Assembly (NCBI GenBank): GCA_029862005.1
Contig: JAOTYD010000028.1
Location: 1 to 41,871 of the forward strand
From: Gammaproteobacteria bacterium
Lineage (GTDB): Bacteria > Pseudomonadota > Gammaproteobacteria > GCA-001735895
DNA length: 41,871 bases
Direction: 5' to 3'
Part shown: piece after piece, positions 1-8,611 of the stretch
Layout of the letters: each line of letters opens with the position of its first letter
Numbering within the stretch: position 1 is the stretch's first letter
The notes under the pieces: generated by a model
Databases searched by the model: none
Told to the model about the DNA's origin: nothing
What the model saw: only the letters and a program-made list of their open reading frames with translations
Position numbers and translations under genes: made by a program

Positions 1-1
1 G

Positions 2-721
2 CCCGCGGTCGCTGCCGAGCAACAACAAGTCAGCCGTTCCGCCGGCAAGCTCAAGCTGGATCAGGACACCGATTTGTCGCAGCTGCTAAAGATGCGCGAT
101 CCGGTGACTAAAACCAGGCCGAGTGAACCTGAAAACTACGCGGCTTCCGCCGCGAAACAAGACCTCGACGGTATCGCGAATCGACACGACCAGTTATTCG
201 AAATCTATGATGCGGATGTGGCACTGATATCCGACATCGATGGCGATGGTTATCACCACGCCATCAACGTCTACTTTGACGTGGATGTCAGTTATGACAG
301 CGCCGCGGTTTACGCCAAGCTTTATCTTAGTCGTGAAGGCGAACCCTGGAGTCAGTACTACACCACCGATCTGTTTACGATTTACGGCGATGATGTAGCC
401 GACGCCTACGAGGTGGAAACCGAACTGCTCGAGGGGTACCCGCCTGGGTATTACGATGTGCTGGTCGAGATTTACAGCCTGGACCATGCCTACATGGTGG
501 CCAGTGAAGTGCTCGACTATTACTACCTCGGCAGAGACGTCATGATCGAGGATCGCTCCTGGGATGAACCTTACGAGGATTATCATTCCCACGGCGCCGG
601 CAGTATCGCATCCCTCCTCTTGTTTTTCCTGATCATCCAGGTCGTGATCGCAGCCAGGGGAGCCCTCGCGTTATCCCCCTGTAAAAAAAGCGAAAAATAT
701 AATAAGAAAAGGCTTCCCTGA
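2..721 (+). CDS. Choice-of-anchor H family surface protein, 5' end missing
   Basis: The reading frame is open from base 2, so the gene begins left of the window and no start is seen. The visible 239 residues contain an acidic, tyrosine-rich beta-type domain (a run similar to DADVALISDIDGDGYHHAIN, then YYTTDLF and GYPPGYYDVL) that I recognise as the choice-of-anchor H family, exported proteins of gammaproteobacteria with variable C-terminal anchors. Near the end a HSHGAGS stretch is followed by about 16 hydrophobic residues and an arginine, resembling a GlyGly-CTERM sorting tail (rhombosortase substrate). Oddly, about 20 more residues follow the arginine, where such tails usually end within a few basic residues. 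This suggests a changed 3' end or a variant anchor. The molecular role is unknown; a location on or in the outer envelope is inferred from the family. Confidence 0.7.
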   Translation, partial: PAVAAEQQQVSRSAGKLKLDQDTDLSQLLKMRDPVTKTRPSEPENYAASAAKQDLDGIANRHDQLFEIYDADVALISDIDGDGYHHAINVYFDVDVSYDSAAVYAKLYLSREGEPWSQYYTTDLFTIYGDDVADAYEVETELLEGYPPGYYDVLVEIYSLDHAYMVASEVLDYYYLGRDVMIEDRSWDEPYEDYHSHGAGSIASLLLFFLIIQVVIAARGALALSPCKKSEKYNKKRLP

Positions 722-742
722 GCTGCGGTCCATTATCAGTAT

Positions 743-819
743 GTCATCCCGCGGTTAAGCCGCGGGATCCATTCTTTCGCGATGAGATTGAATCAGATTC
801 CGGCTTTGGCCAGAATGAC
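743..819. repeat. REP-like palindromic intergenic repeat
   Basis: This 77-bp segment starts GTCATCCCGCGG, folds on itself through CCGCGG-TTAAG-CCGCGG, and ends CCAGAATGAC, so its ends are inverted GTCAT/ATGAC. It lies between two genes whose 3' ends face each other. Related GTCAT...ATGAC palindromes occur at 35608-35706, 35889-35914 and 37497-37614 in this window. This is typical of dispersed extragenic palindromes; a role as a bidirectional terminator is possible but not shown. Confidence 0.6.
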
Positions 820-832
820 TGCAGGGGGACCA

Positions 833-1261
833 TTATTTCGGGACTTCGCGCTGGAAACGTTCACTTAACAATTGCACGATTGCCTTGTAGTCATCTCTGC
901 TGGCCCATCCCAGTGAAATGATCTTTTCCTTGACCTTACCGTCCGTGAGCACAGTCAACGTGACCGAACGTATCGAACCCTCGGCTCGATAAATATTCTC
1001 GGCGGGGTAAAAGCTGCCGCAATACAGGCCCTTTTCATCGAGCACCAGGCGGGGTGCAGTCCAACGCTTGCGTGCATAATGCAGCGCCATCAAGCTGGTG
1101 ATAGCGAATACGATGTAGTGCGGCAACACCGGTGGCCAGGCCCAGACGCCCAGCAGGTAAAGCAACACCGGCGCAAACGCAATATTCAGAGCCATGTGAA
1201 TCAGGCGAGGTTTACTCGAGTAATAAAGATGCGTTGCCTCGTCACTCATTGCAGTCGCCAC
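833..1261 (-). CDS. Small membrane protein of unknown function
   Basis: This gene encodes 142 residues. Two hydrophobic segments (about residues 22-42 and 47-61) suggest a membrane hairpin, followed by a soluble half rich in short beta-type stretches (RLVLDEKGLYCG, SVTLTVLTDG). The layout resembles small PH-like membrane proteins, but I do not recognise a named family. The stop of aceK lies only 9 bases upstream, so it is probably the last gene of the FAH-aceK-membrane protein transcript. An internal ATG (residue 5) is an alternative start. The REP-like repeat at 743-819 follows its stop. Confidence 0.55.
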   Translation of the reverse strand: MATAMSDEATHLYYSSKPRLIHMALNIAFAPVLLYLLGVWAWPPVLPHYIVFAITSLMALHYARKRWTAPRLVLDEKGLYCGSFYPAENIYRAEGSIRSVTLTVLTDGKVKEKIISLGWASRDDYKAIVQLLSERFQREVPK

Positions 1262-1270
1262 CTTAGTTGC

Positions 1271-3037
1271 TCAAATCCGGCGCAGCCTGCAGGTGTCGGG
1301 ATATACCTTAATCGCGGGCACCTGGTTCTGGCCCAATTCGCGTTGCAGGTTCTCCCAGTAACGCGGCGTCAGCAGGTCGCCATGGATTTTACGAAAAATC
1401 TGGCGTTGTTCCCTGTCACGAATACACAATCCGGCTTCAATTTCCTCTGGAAGGAAAATAATCCCGTCCTCGAAGTACCAGTCAGGTATGTCTTCCTCAC
1501 CATCGATGCGATCGAGGTTACTGCGTATCTTGACGTCGACGAAGTCTTCCAGCGCGTCGTAGTCGAACAGGTAAACCTTGAGAAAATGGCTGACACCATA
1601 ATTGCGAGCGTCAAGATCCTTGTTGAAGATATTAGCAGCAGCATTGTTCTTGATGCAGTCACCGAGACTTTCGACGACGATGCGGACCTCTCTGTCGCCG
1701 GCATTTTCGAGAAAAACCGGCAGTGGCGTCATGCGCGGTTGTACGATCAGGTACTTGAACACAACCGTATTTGTCTGTAGCGATACGGTGTCGCTCGCTT
1801 CGACCAGTAATTCATCAAGCAGACTTTTCGAGAACAGCGCATTTTCGAGTGCAATGTTGAAGTAGATAATGTTGTCGAGCATGCTGCCGGTGCGATTGAT
1901 TTCGTGCACACGGCTATATTTTTCCTTGACCGAGTCGATGCCTTCGAATTCGCCCCACTTGTATCCGTCGGTCGGGTGATTTCGAATTACTTTCAGGTTA
2001 TAGGCCGAATTCGGTCCGGCAAAGCCGATTGCAACCGTGCCGCGTTCCCCGATCGCAATTTCGAATACGCCGCCACTGGTCTCAAGCTCCTGCTTGATTT
2101 CCTGCATCACGGCAACCTTGCCGACATGGTTGTAGCCGATGGTCGAGTAATTTAGACCGAGGGCGCGATGCGGCATCAGCGAATGCAGATAGGCGCTCAG
2201 TTCATGGTAGTAGCGCGTGGTGACATGAAAATTTGCCAGGGTCGAGCTGAACAAGTTGTGCGCGAGATGCTCGTCGAGAATAACCGCGTCGCAATAGATA
2301 CCTTCCGGACCGTTTAACAGTGCGATCATCAGTGGTGCGAAATCCCCGTCCACGAATTCTATTCTGCCAACCAGATAGGCACCGCGATTACGATAAAAAC
2401 CGGCATCGATCATTTCCAGGTTTTCGATAATGCTGCCACGACGACTGGCGAAGCGATTAATGCGCCCGGTGATCGCCGAACTATCACTTGAAATATCGCG
2501 GTAGGGTATTGAAAATCCGGGCACTTCGTTGAGGATTTGTTCGATCTGGACAGGGTCGACCTGATCCCTGACGGAAAAGTGTTTCAGCAAGGCCACCGGG
2601 TACTTATCGTTGCTTTCGGCGAACCCGAGTGATGAGTATTCTACCGGCTTCCACTCGTCCCGATACACGATACGCCGGATCGAGTGCATGAACGCGTAGG
2701 CAACGTCGGACTCGTACCGGTTCTCGACCATGCGCCAGAAATGGTCCTCGAGCTGGTTCAGAAAGCTGGCGTCCACGGAAATATTGGGCTGAATCGCCTG
2801 CAGGTAGGCTCCCATGCGGTGAATATAAGAACTATACAGCGACAGACGATGACGACTTAACCAAATCGAGGTGCTGTGATGCTGTTGTTCAAACGCGGCC
2901 TTGGCCTGGTAGGGCACTTCGAGAAACTCCCGGTAAAACCGCTCAAACTCGCCGAGCACCCAGTCGGCCGTAATCCGAATGCGGTTCTCTCGATTGCTCG
3001 CGCCGATCAGTCGGAAAGTGAACTGTTCCAGGTTCAT
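1271..3037 (-). CDS. aceK: Isocitrate dehydrogenase kinase/phosphatase
   Basis: AceK switches isocitrate dehydrogenase on and off by reversible phosphorylation, diverting isocitrate into the glyoxylate shunt during growth on C2 compounds or fatty acids. The 588 residues match the family length (about 580). The C-terminal half carries the recognisable bifunctional kinase core: a glycine-containing region GERGTVAIGF, the lysine of LKVIRN, the block AAANIFNKDLDARNYGV with catalytic Asp residues, and the metal-binding type motif VYLFDYDALEDF. The N-terminal half is the regulatory domain. It lies 39 bases after the FAH-family gene and 9 before the small membrane protein gene. Its substrate (icd) and isocitrate lyase are not in the window, but malate synthase G is at 22.3 kb. 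Confidence 0.93.
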   Translation of the reverse strand: MNLEQFTFRLIGASNRENRIRITADWVLGEFERFYREFLEVPYQAKAAFEQQHHSTSIWLSRHRLSLYSSYIHRMGAYLQAIQPNISVDASFLNQLEDHFWRMVENRYESDVAYAFMHSIRRIVYRDEWKPVEYSSLGFAESNDKYPVALLKHFSVRDQVDPVQIEQILNEVPGFSIPYRDISSDSSAITGRINRFASRRGSIIENLEMIDAGFYRNRGAYLVGRIEFVDGDFAPLMIALLNGPEGIYCDAVILDEHLAHNLFSSTLANFHVTTRYYHELSAYLHSLMPHRALGLNYSTIGYNHVGKVAVMQEIKQELETSGGVFEIAIGERGTVAIGFAGPNSAYNLKVIRNHPTDGYKWGEFEGIDSVKEKYSRVHEINRTGSMLDNIIYFNIALENALFSKSLLDELLVEASDTVSLQTNTVVFKYLIVQPRMTPLPVFLENAGDREVRIVVESLGDCIKNNAAANIFNKDLDARNYGVSHFLKVYLFDYDALEDFVDVKIRSNLDRIDGEEDIPDWYFEDGIIFLPEEIEAGLCIRDREQRQIFRKIHGDLLTPRYWENLQRELGQNQVPAIKVYPDTCRLRRI

Positions 3038-3076
3038 GCCTGCGCTTGTCTTCCCGCCCCGGATCTGCTGTCTGTT

Positions 3077-3856
3077 TTAGTCGGGAAAATCATCGAAGTG
3101 GTTAACCAGGTTTCCGATGCCGGGAATCGACACCTGGATTTCGGTACCGGGTTTCATCGTGCGAGCACCGACCGAGGTGCCACAGCAGATCAGGTCACCG
3201 GGAACCAGGGTCTGGTACTCTGAAATCATCGCGACAATTTGCTGCGGGCTATAAATCATGTCGCTAACAGGATAATCCTGGCGGGTTTCGCCATCCTGGA
3301 TCGCAAGTATATTGAGTTCACCCGGATCGATATCCGTGGTGATACAGGGACCGAGCGGGGTGAAGCTGTCGAAACCTTTACTGCGGGTCCACTGTTGAAA
3401 GGCCTTGTCTTCGAACAAAAACTCGATCGCAGTCACGTCGTTGACACAGGTATACCCGAAGATATGCTCATCCGCCTGTGCGGCTGTAATTTCGCGGCAT
3501 TGACTGCCTATGACGATACCAAGCTCAGCCTCGAAGATGACGCGACCGCTATGGCCGCGTGGGCGATAAATGGTTTCACCAGGACCGATAACACTGGATA
3601 CCGGCTTCATGAAGTAAAGCGGTGTCGTGGGAATGGCTTGACCTTCCGCCTCGGCACGTTCGTGGAAATTATTCCACAACGCGAGAATCGAATTCGGTTT
3701 ATAGGGTGCAAGCAGTTGAACTGCGGATAGCGAGACAGTTTCTCCGCTTAACACCGGCTGCTCGAACAGATCATTGCTGCAGATGGCAATAGTGTCGCCA
3801 TCGAGCATGCCCCGGTGTGTTTTATCATTCCAGTTGAAGCGTACCCAGCTTGTCAT
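3077..3856 (-). CDS. Fumarylacetoacetate hydrolase (FAH) family protein
   Basis: The family comprises metal-dependent hydrolases, decarboxylases and isomerases acting on beta-keto or 2-oxo acids, such as 2-hydroxyhepta-diene-dioate isomerase and acylpyruvases. The 259 residues show the family core: IFEAELGIVIG, with the E-x-E metal ligands, then CVNDVTA, with the Asp ligand, the loop around KGFDSFTPLGPCI, and the terminal region PGDLICCGTSVG followed by KPGTEIQVSIPGIG. The start ATG at 3856 has a weak GGA upstream. The gene is first in a leftward set with aceK and divergent from the ketopantoate reductase-like gene, from which it is separated by an AT-rich gap. The substrate cannot be read from sequence. 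Confidence 0.85.
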   Translation of the reverse strand: MTSWVRFNWNDKTHRGMLDGDTIAICSNDLFEQPVLSGETVSLSAVQLLAPYKPNSILALWNNFHERAEAEGQAIPTTPLYFMKPVSSVIGPGETIYRPRGHSGRVIFEAELGIVIGSQCREITAAQADEHIFGYTCVNDVTAIEFLFEDKAFQQWTRSKGFDSFTPLGPCITTDIDPGELNILAIQDGETRQDYPVSDMIYSPQQIVAMISEYQTLVPGDLICCGTSVGARTMKPGTEIQVSIPGIGNLVNHFDDFPD

Positions 3857-4089
3857 AACGTTTTTTCCAAGTCTTTGATCGAGAGGGCGCGCAATCTAAC
3901 ACAGGATTGGCTGAATTTAAATTTGGAATAAGCACGAATAAGCCGCGAGATGAAACCAATGATAAAAATATTGTATATGCATTAATACGATAATTAATCC
4001 CGACAATATGACTGTCACCATGGACGCCAGCATAATCTTTGACGTAGAATGCGCCGGTTTTTTCTTCCCTGAAATCTGTGAGGTTAATG

Positions 4090-5094
4090 ATGAAAGTTTG
4101 CGTAGTGGGAGCGGGCGCAATCGGTGGCATGATGGCGGCGAAGCTGGCGCAGGCGGGTCACGAGCTGTCGGTTATCGCGCGCGGCGCGCATCTCGATGCG
4201 ATTCAGACCAACGGTTTGAAATATATTGAAAACGACGCAGAGCTGGTCATTACCGATATTTTTGCGACCGCCGAGATGGCAGAAGTAACCGGTCAGGACC
4301 TGGTTTTGCTGGGCGTCAAGGCACACCAGATCGAACCGATCGCCGACAAGCTGATGGGCATGCTTTCTGACACCGGAGTTATCGTAACACTGCAAAACGG
4401 TATTCCCTGGTGGTACTTCCAGAAACTACCCGGCGACTACCAGGACCGCATTGTACGCACCGTGGATCCCGACGGCGCCATCGCTGCTGCAATCGATCCC
4501 GACCGGGTCATCGGCTGTATCGCATTTCCGGCGGCGACGATCGATGCACCCGGTGTGATCCGGCATATCGAGGGTAACCGGTTTCCGGTTGGCGAGCTCG
4601 ATGGTTCCGAATCCGAGCGGGTGCAATCGATTTGTTATGCTTTCGTCGAGGCCGGATTCAAGTCATTCGTGCTGCCCGATATCCGCTCGGAAATCTGGCT
4701 CAAGCTGTGGGGCAACCTGTCCTTTAATCCGATCAGTGCGCTGACGCACGCAACGCTCGTGGATATCTGCCAGTTTCCACAAACCCGCGCACTGGCGACA
4801 CAGATGATGACTGAAGCACAGCAGATTGCCGAAAAACTCGGTGCCAGTTTCCGGGTTTCGCTGGACCGGCGTATCGATGGCGCGGAGAGCGTCGGCAAGC
4901 ATAAAACTTCGATGCTGCAGGATCTCGAAGTCGGCAAAGCCCTCGAAATCGACGGCATGCTGGGCGTGGTGATCGAGTTGGGAGAACAAACCGACACGCC
5001 GACGCCCGCGATCAACACGGTGTTCGCGTTGGTCAGCCTGCTCAACAAAACCGCTCAGGACGAAGGAATCAAGATAGTGGGCCAGCCGGCCTGA
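4090..5094 (+). CDS. 2-dehydropantoate 2-reductase family oxidoreductase
   Basis: Family members reduce a 2-oxo acid to a 2-hydroxy acid with NADPH; the archetype is PanE of pantothenate synthesis. The protein opens with a perfect Rossmann fold (MKVCVVGAGAIGG), keeps TLQNGIPWWY and the C-terminal helical block with catalytic-type Lys (EIWLKLWGNLSFNPISALT). The frame extends to GTG 4078 and ATG 4087, but the GAGG at about 4080-4083 is best spaced for ATG 4090, giving 334 residues. Many catabolic clusters carry such paralogues, and the neighbours here are FAH, sucCD and a carboxylate transporter. A role in 2-hydroxy/2-oxo acid metabolism is therefore as likely as pantothenate synthesis. It ends at an intrinsic terminator. 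Confidence 0.85.
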   Translation: MKVCVVGAGAIGGMMAAKLAQAGHELSVIARGAHLDAIQTNGLKYIENDAELVITDIFATAEMAEVTGQDLVLLGVKAHQIEPIADKLMGMLSDTGVIVTLQNGIPWWYFQKLPGDYQDRIVRTVDPDGAIAAAIDPDRVIGCIAFPAATIDAPGVIRHIEGNRFPVGELDGSESERVQSICYAFVEAGFKSFVLPDIRSEIWLKLWGNLSFNPISALTHATLVDICQFPQTRALATQMMTEAQQIAEKLGASFRVSLDRRIDGAESVGKHKTSMLQDLEVGKALEIDGMLGVVIELGEQTDTPTPAINTVFALVSLLNKTAQDEGIKIVGQPA

Positions 5095-5146
5095 TTAAAT
5101 TAAATCGATGCTTTGAACGCGGGCATCAACGTGACATCATTAAAGA

Positions 5147-5173
5147 CGTGCCCCGGGCGGCGCGTTTTTTTTT
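5147..5173 (+). terminator. Intrinsic terminator after the ketopantoate reductase-like gene
   Basis: CGTGCC (5147-5152) pairs with GGCGCG (5159-5164, one G-T pair) around a six-base loop and is followed at once by nine T residues. It lies 53 bases after the stop codon and upstream of sucC, so sucC should have its own promoter. Confidence 0.75.
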
Positions 5174-5188
5174 GCAAATAGAATAATC

Positions 5189-5205
5189 TGGAATACGATA
5201 TACCA
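5189..5205. promoter_or_regulatory. Candidate GntR/FadR-family operator upstream of sucC
   Basis: The sequence TGGAATACGATATACCA is a 17-bp near-palindrome (7-bp arms, one mismatch, 3-bp centre) located 30 bases before the sucC start. It matches 14 of 17 positions of the perfect palindrome at 7340-7356 upstream of tctC, differing in one arm base and two centre bases. Palindromes of this TGGTATA-type are usual for FadR/FCD regulators, and such a regulator is encoded at 10725-11408. Binding is inferred. Confidence 0.5.
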
Positions 5206-5234
5206 AAATTTTTCCGAGGCGGGGTAGCGAAACG

Positions 5235-6401
5235 ATGAAAATACACGAGTACCAGGGCAAGGAAATACTGCGCGAATACGGGGTTGCAGTTCCCATTGGG
5301 AAAGCCTGTTTTTCGGTCGATGATGCGGTTGCTGCTGCCGAGTCAATGGGGGGTGACAAGTGGGTCGTGAAGGCGCAGATCCATGCCGGCGGGCGCGGTA
5401 AAGGCGGTGGTGTGAAGCTTGCCGACAGTCTCGACGAAGTCCGCGCGCATGCTGACGATATCCTCGGAATGACGTTGATTACCCACCAGACCGGGCCCGA
5501 AGGCAAGGAAGTCAAACGTCTGCTGGTGGAACAGGGTGCGCCGATCAAGGATGAACTCTATCTCGGCCTGGTGGTGGATCGTGCAACCCAGCGCGTCACC
5601 GTGATGGCGAGTTCGGAAGGTGGTACCGAAATCGAAACCGTGGCCGAGGAAACCCCTGAATTGATTCACAAGGTCTCGATCGATCCGAAGTCCGGAATTA
5701 CCGAAGCTGAGGCCGAAGGGCTTGCCAGCAAGATTGGCATTCCCGCCGAACTGGTAAGTGATGCCGGAAAATTGATCCAGGCGCTCTACCAGGCGTTCTG
5801 GGATAAAGATGCCTCGCTTGCGGAGATCAATCCACTAGTCGTCACCGAAGACGGCCGCGTAATGGCGCTCGATGCCAAGATGAACTTCGATGAAAGCGCC
5901 ATGTACAGACATCCGGAGCTCGAGGCGTTGCGTGATCTCGATGAAGAGGATGCGGATGAAATAGAAGCTTCCAAGTTTGGTCTGAATTACATCTCGCTCG
6001 ACGGCACAATTGGTTGCCTGGTCAACGGTGCGGGTTTAGCGATGGCGACGATGGATATCATCAAGCTGTACGGCGCATCGCCGGCTAATTTCCTCGATGT
6101 CGGCGGTGGTGCCACCACCGAGCAGGTGACCGAGGCCTTCAAAATTATGCTCAAGAATTCAAATCTCAAGGCCATCCTGGTTAATATCTTTGGCGGTATT
6201 ATGCGTTGCGACGTGATCGCCGAGGGCCTGGTTAATGCTGCGCGTGAGGTTGACCTTTCGGTACCTCTCGTCGTACGCCTCGAGGGCACCAACGTCGAAA
6301 AGGGACAGAAAATTCTCGCCGACTCGGGTATTTCGGTCATCAATGCGACCACCATGGCCGACGCGGCCGAGAAAGTGGCTGCGGCCGCAGCAGGAGCCTA
6401 A
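5235..6401 (+). CDS. sucC: Succinyl-CoA synthetase (ADP-forming) beta subunit
   Basis: With SucD this subunit interconverts succinyl-CoA, ADP and phosphate with succinate, CoA and ATP in the TCA cycle. The 388 residues are the usual length. Visible hallmarks are [17 protein letters not shown], the ATP-grasp strand [19 protein letters not shown], the metal/nucleotide region [10 protein letters not shown] and ALDAKMNFD, and the C-terminal ligase domain ([37 protein letters not shown]). A GAGGCGGGG ribosome site precedes ATG 5235. It is not next to sucAB. Because a matching operator lies in front of both sucC and the transporter operon, a pathway role (supplying or recovering acyl-CoA; a related ligase is malate-CoA ligase) should also be considered, although the sequence reads as ordinary SucC. 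Confidence 0.93.
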   Translation: MKIHEYQGKEILREYGVAVPIGKACFSVDDAVAAAESMGGDKWVVKAQIHAGGRGKGGGVKLADSLDEVRAHADDILGMTLITHQTGPEGKEVKRLLVEQGAPIKDELYLGLVVDRATQRVTVMASSEGGTEIETVAEETPELIHKVSIDPKSGITEAEAEGLASKIGIPAELVSDAGKLIQALYQAFWDKDASLAEINPLVVTEDGRVMALDAKMNFDESAMYRHPELEALRDLDEEDADEIEASKFGLNYISLDGTIGCLVNGAGLAMATMDIIKLYGASPANFLDVGGGATTEQVTEAFKIMLKNSNLKAILVNIFGGIMRCDVIAEGLVNAAREVDLSVPLVVRLEGTNVEKGQKILADSGISVINATTMADAAEKVAAAAAGA

Positions 6402-6403
6402 GC

Positions 6404-7285
6404 ATGTCGATTCTGATCAATAAAGATTCACGCGTCGTCACCCAGGGTATTACTGGCAAGACCGGCACGTTCCATACTCACCACTCGATCGAATACGCTT
6501 ATGGCAAGCAATGCTATGTAGCCGGGGTAACGCCCAAAAAAGGCGGGCAGGTAGTCGAAGGTGTGCCGGTTTATGACACCGTGGCCGAGGCCAAAGCCGA
6601 AACCAATTGCAATGTCTCGGTGATTTACGTACCGCCCCCGTATGCCGCAGCCGCAATCGACGAGGCGGTTGAAGCCGGAATCGAGGTGGTGATCTGCATT
6701 ACCGAAGGCATTCCGGTCAAGGATATGATTCTGACCCGCGATCGCATGCAAGGTTCGAGCACGATCCTGGTGGGCCCGAATTGCCCGGGTGTGATCACGC
6801 CGGAAGAGTTGAAAATCGGCATCATGCCCGGTTACATACACAAGAAAGGTCGCGTCGGCGTGGTGTCGCGTTCGGGCACGCTAACCTACGAAGTAGTGGA
6901 TCAACTGACTAAACTGGGGCTCGGGCAATCCACCTGCGTCGGTACCGGCGGTGACCCGGTCAACGGGCTCAAGCACCTCGACGTAATGAAGATGTTCAAT
7001 GACGACCCCGACACCGACGGCGTTGTCATGTGTGGTGAAATCGGCGGTACCGATGAAGAAGCCTGCGCCGCATGGATCGCAGACAATATGACCAAGCCCG
7101 TGGTCGGCTTCATCGCCGGTGTTACCGCGCCTCCGGGCAAGCGCATGGGGCATGCCGGGGCGATTATTGCCGGTGGCAAAGGCACCGCTGATGAAAAAAT
7201 CGCCGCGCTCGAAGCCGCCGGCGTCAGCGTAACGCGAAATCCGTCGGATATGGGCAAACTGATGCAGGAAGCGCTGCAAAATTAA
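6404..7285 (+). CDS. sucD: Succinyl-CoA synthetase (ADP-forming) alpha subunit
   Basis: This subunit carries the CoA-binding site and the phosphohistidine. The 293 residues begin [20 protein letters not shown], the CoA-binding loop of the family. VGPNCPGVI and [10 protein letters not shown] follow, and the phosphorylated His is H250 in [13 protein letters not shown]. Start ATG 6404 lies two bases after the sucC stop, so the two are translationally coupled. The gene is followed by a 296-bp gap containing the putative operator and promoter of the tct operon. Confidence 0.94.
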   Translation: MSILINKDSRVVTQGITGKTGTFHTHHSIEYAYGKQCYVAGVTPKKGGQVVEGVPVYDTVAEAKAETNCNVSVIYVPPPYAAAAIDEAVEAGIEVVICITEGIPVKDMILTRDRMQGSSTILVGPNCPGVITPEELKIGIMPGYIHKKGRVGVVSRSGTLTYEVVDQLTKLGLGQSTCVGTGGDPVNGLKHLDVMKMFNDDPDTDGVVMCGEIGGTDEEACAAWIADNMTKPVVGFIAGVTAPPGKRMGHAGAIIAGGKGTADEKIAALEAAGVSVTRNPSDMGKLMQEALQN

Positions 7286-7338
7286 TGTGCCGATGAAAAT
7301 AACTTTACAGCTGCCGCTTTGGTGGTTTAAGGTTGCGA

Positions 7339-7367
7339 TTGGTATATTGTATACCAGAAAATAATAG
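7339..7367 (+). promoter_or_regulatory. Candidate promoter and GntR-family operator of the tct/formyl-CoA operon
   Basis: A perfect palindrome TGGTATATTGTATACCA occupies 7340-7356 (7-bp arms, TTG centre). It overlaps a possible sigma-70 promoter: TTGGTA (7339-7344), 17-base spacer, TAATAG (7362-7367). A bound protein would cover the -35 box and spacer, as expected of a repressor. A further half-site TGGTATAC lies at 7433-7440. The regulator encoded fourth in the downstream operon (FadR/FCD type) is the natural candidate; this is inference from motif type and location. Confidence 0.5.
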
Positions 7368-7581
7368 ATTAAGGCCCGATTCAATTAAGGGCTGGATAAT
7401 CACGAAAATGGTTCGTCTCTGCGTTTAAAAAGTGGTATACGGATCGGCCCGGGACTGAATACCGGTTTCGGGTAGTCAGGTTTTTACCCAAGGATCTGGC
7501 AAAGGGTGTCTCTGAAATCTCCAGTGCAGGGACATTTAGTTTGGATCGCAATCGATCCTTATAATTTTGAGGAGCAATTTA

Positions 7582-8568
7582 ATGTTAAAAACACAACACA
7601 CTCTCAGGAAAGTGGTCTGTGCGCTGGGCGTCAGTGCCATTCTCGCGGGTATGCCGGTTCTCGGACATGCCTGGGAACCGCAGAAACCGGTTGAATTCGT
7701 CGTCATGGCGGGTAAAGGCGGTGGTGCGGACAAGGCGGTCAGGCTGCTGCAAAGTATTATTGCATCGGAAAATATGGCGCCGGTACCGTTTACCCCCGTC
7801 AACAAGCCGGGTGGATCGGGTGCAGAAGCCCTGGTTCATCTAAACGGTAAGAAAGGTGACAACCACACCATCATGTTTACCCTGAACAGCTTTTACACCA
7901 CACCTCTGCGTCAGCCGGGACTTGGCGTCGATATCTCGACTTTTACGCCGATTGCGCGCATGGCCGAAGATACCTTTCTGCTGTGGGTCCATTCCGACCG
8001 TGACGATATCAAGGATGTTGCTGATTTTGTCAGGGCGGCCAGGAGCAAGGGTAGCGACTGGATTATGGCCGGAACCGGCAAGAACTCGGAAGACAACCTG
8101 TTAACCGATTTCCTCAACACTGCCTACGACCTGAACATGAAATACGTCCCTTACAAGGGTGGCGGCAAGGTCGCGAAGGAACTGGCAGGAAAGAACGCCG
8201 ATTCGACCGTGAATAATCCTTCCGAGCAGCTGGGCTTCTACGAAGCCGGTACCACCAAGGCGCTGGCGGCATTCACCGATGATCGTTTACCGCTGTTCCC
8301 GAATGCACCCACCTTCAAGGAAATGGGCTACGACATGGTTTACTACATGCAGCGTACCGTGGTTGGCGCGCCCGGCATGAGCAAGGAAGCGGCGGACTAC
8401 TACCGTGATCTTTTTACCAGGGTGTTCAATTCAGCGAAATGGCAGGAATACCGCACCAAGAAGAGCCTGCAGGGTGACCTGCTAACCGGTGATGCGCTGA
8501 TGGCCTACTGGAAGAGGGAACGGGACGTGCACGAAGCCATGCTAAAGAAAATGGGCGCTATCAAGTAG
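7582..8568 (+). CDS. tctC: Tripartite tricarboxylate transporter substrate-binding protein (TctC family)
   Basis: This is the periplasmic receptor of a TTT-type carboxylate importer. ATG 7582 is preceded by GAGGAG (7569-7574, seven bases spacing), so the longer frame from TTG 7567 is rejected; the protein has 328 residues. It begins with a signal peptide (positive start, hydrophobic core CALGVSAILAGMPVLG, cleavage probably after GHA). The mature part starts WEPQKPVEFVVMAGKGGGADKAVRLLQ, the family's first ligand-binding loop, and continues with NKPGGSGAEAL, YVPYKGGGKVAKELAG and VNNPSEQLGFYEAG. Genes for both membrane subunits follow. The substrate is a carboxylate, perhaps oxalate or a 2-hydroxy acid judging by the enzymes downstream, but the binding pocket cannot be read here. 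Confidence 0.9.
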   Translation: MLKTQHTLRKVVCALGVSAILAGMPVLGHAWEPQKPVEFVVMAGKGGGADKAVRLLQSIIASENMAPVPFTPVNKPGGSGAEALVHLNGKKGDNHTIMFTLNSFYTTPLRQPGLGVDISTFTPIARMAEDTFLLWVHSDRDDIKDVADFVRAARSKGSDWIMAGTGKNSEDNLLTDFLNTAYDLNMKYVPYKGGGKVAKELAGKNADSTVNNPSEQLGFYEAGTTKALAAFTDDRLPLFPNAPTFKEMGYDMVYYMQRTVVGAPGMSKEAADYYRDLFTRVFNSAKWQEYRTKKSLQGDLLTGDALMAYWKRERDVHEAMLKKMGAIK

Positions 8569-8611
8569 GCCCTGGCTAAAAAATCAAAAGGTAGATAGGG
8601 GGGGCCCGATC

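Noticed and set aside
3970-3995. Third copy of the TGGTATA operator in the FAH-ketopantoate reductase gap
   Set aside because: TTGTATATGCATTAATACG is only loosely palindromic and has different arm spacing, so it does not match the 17-bp pattern.
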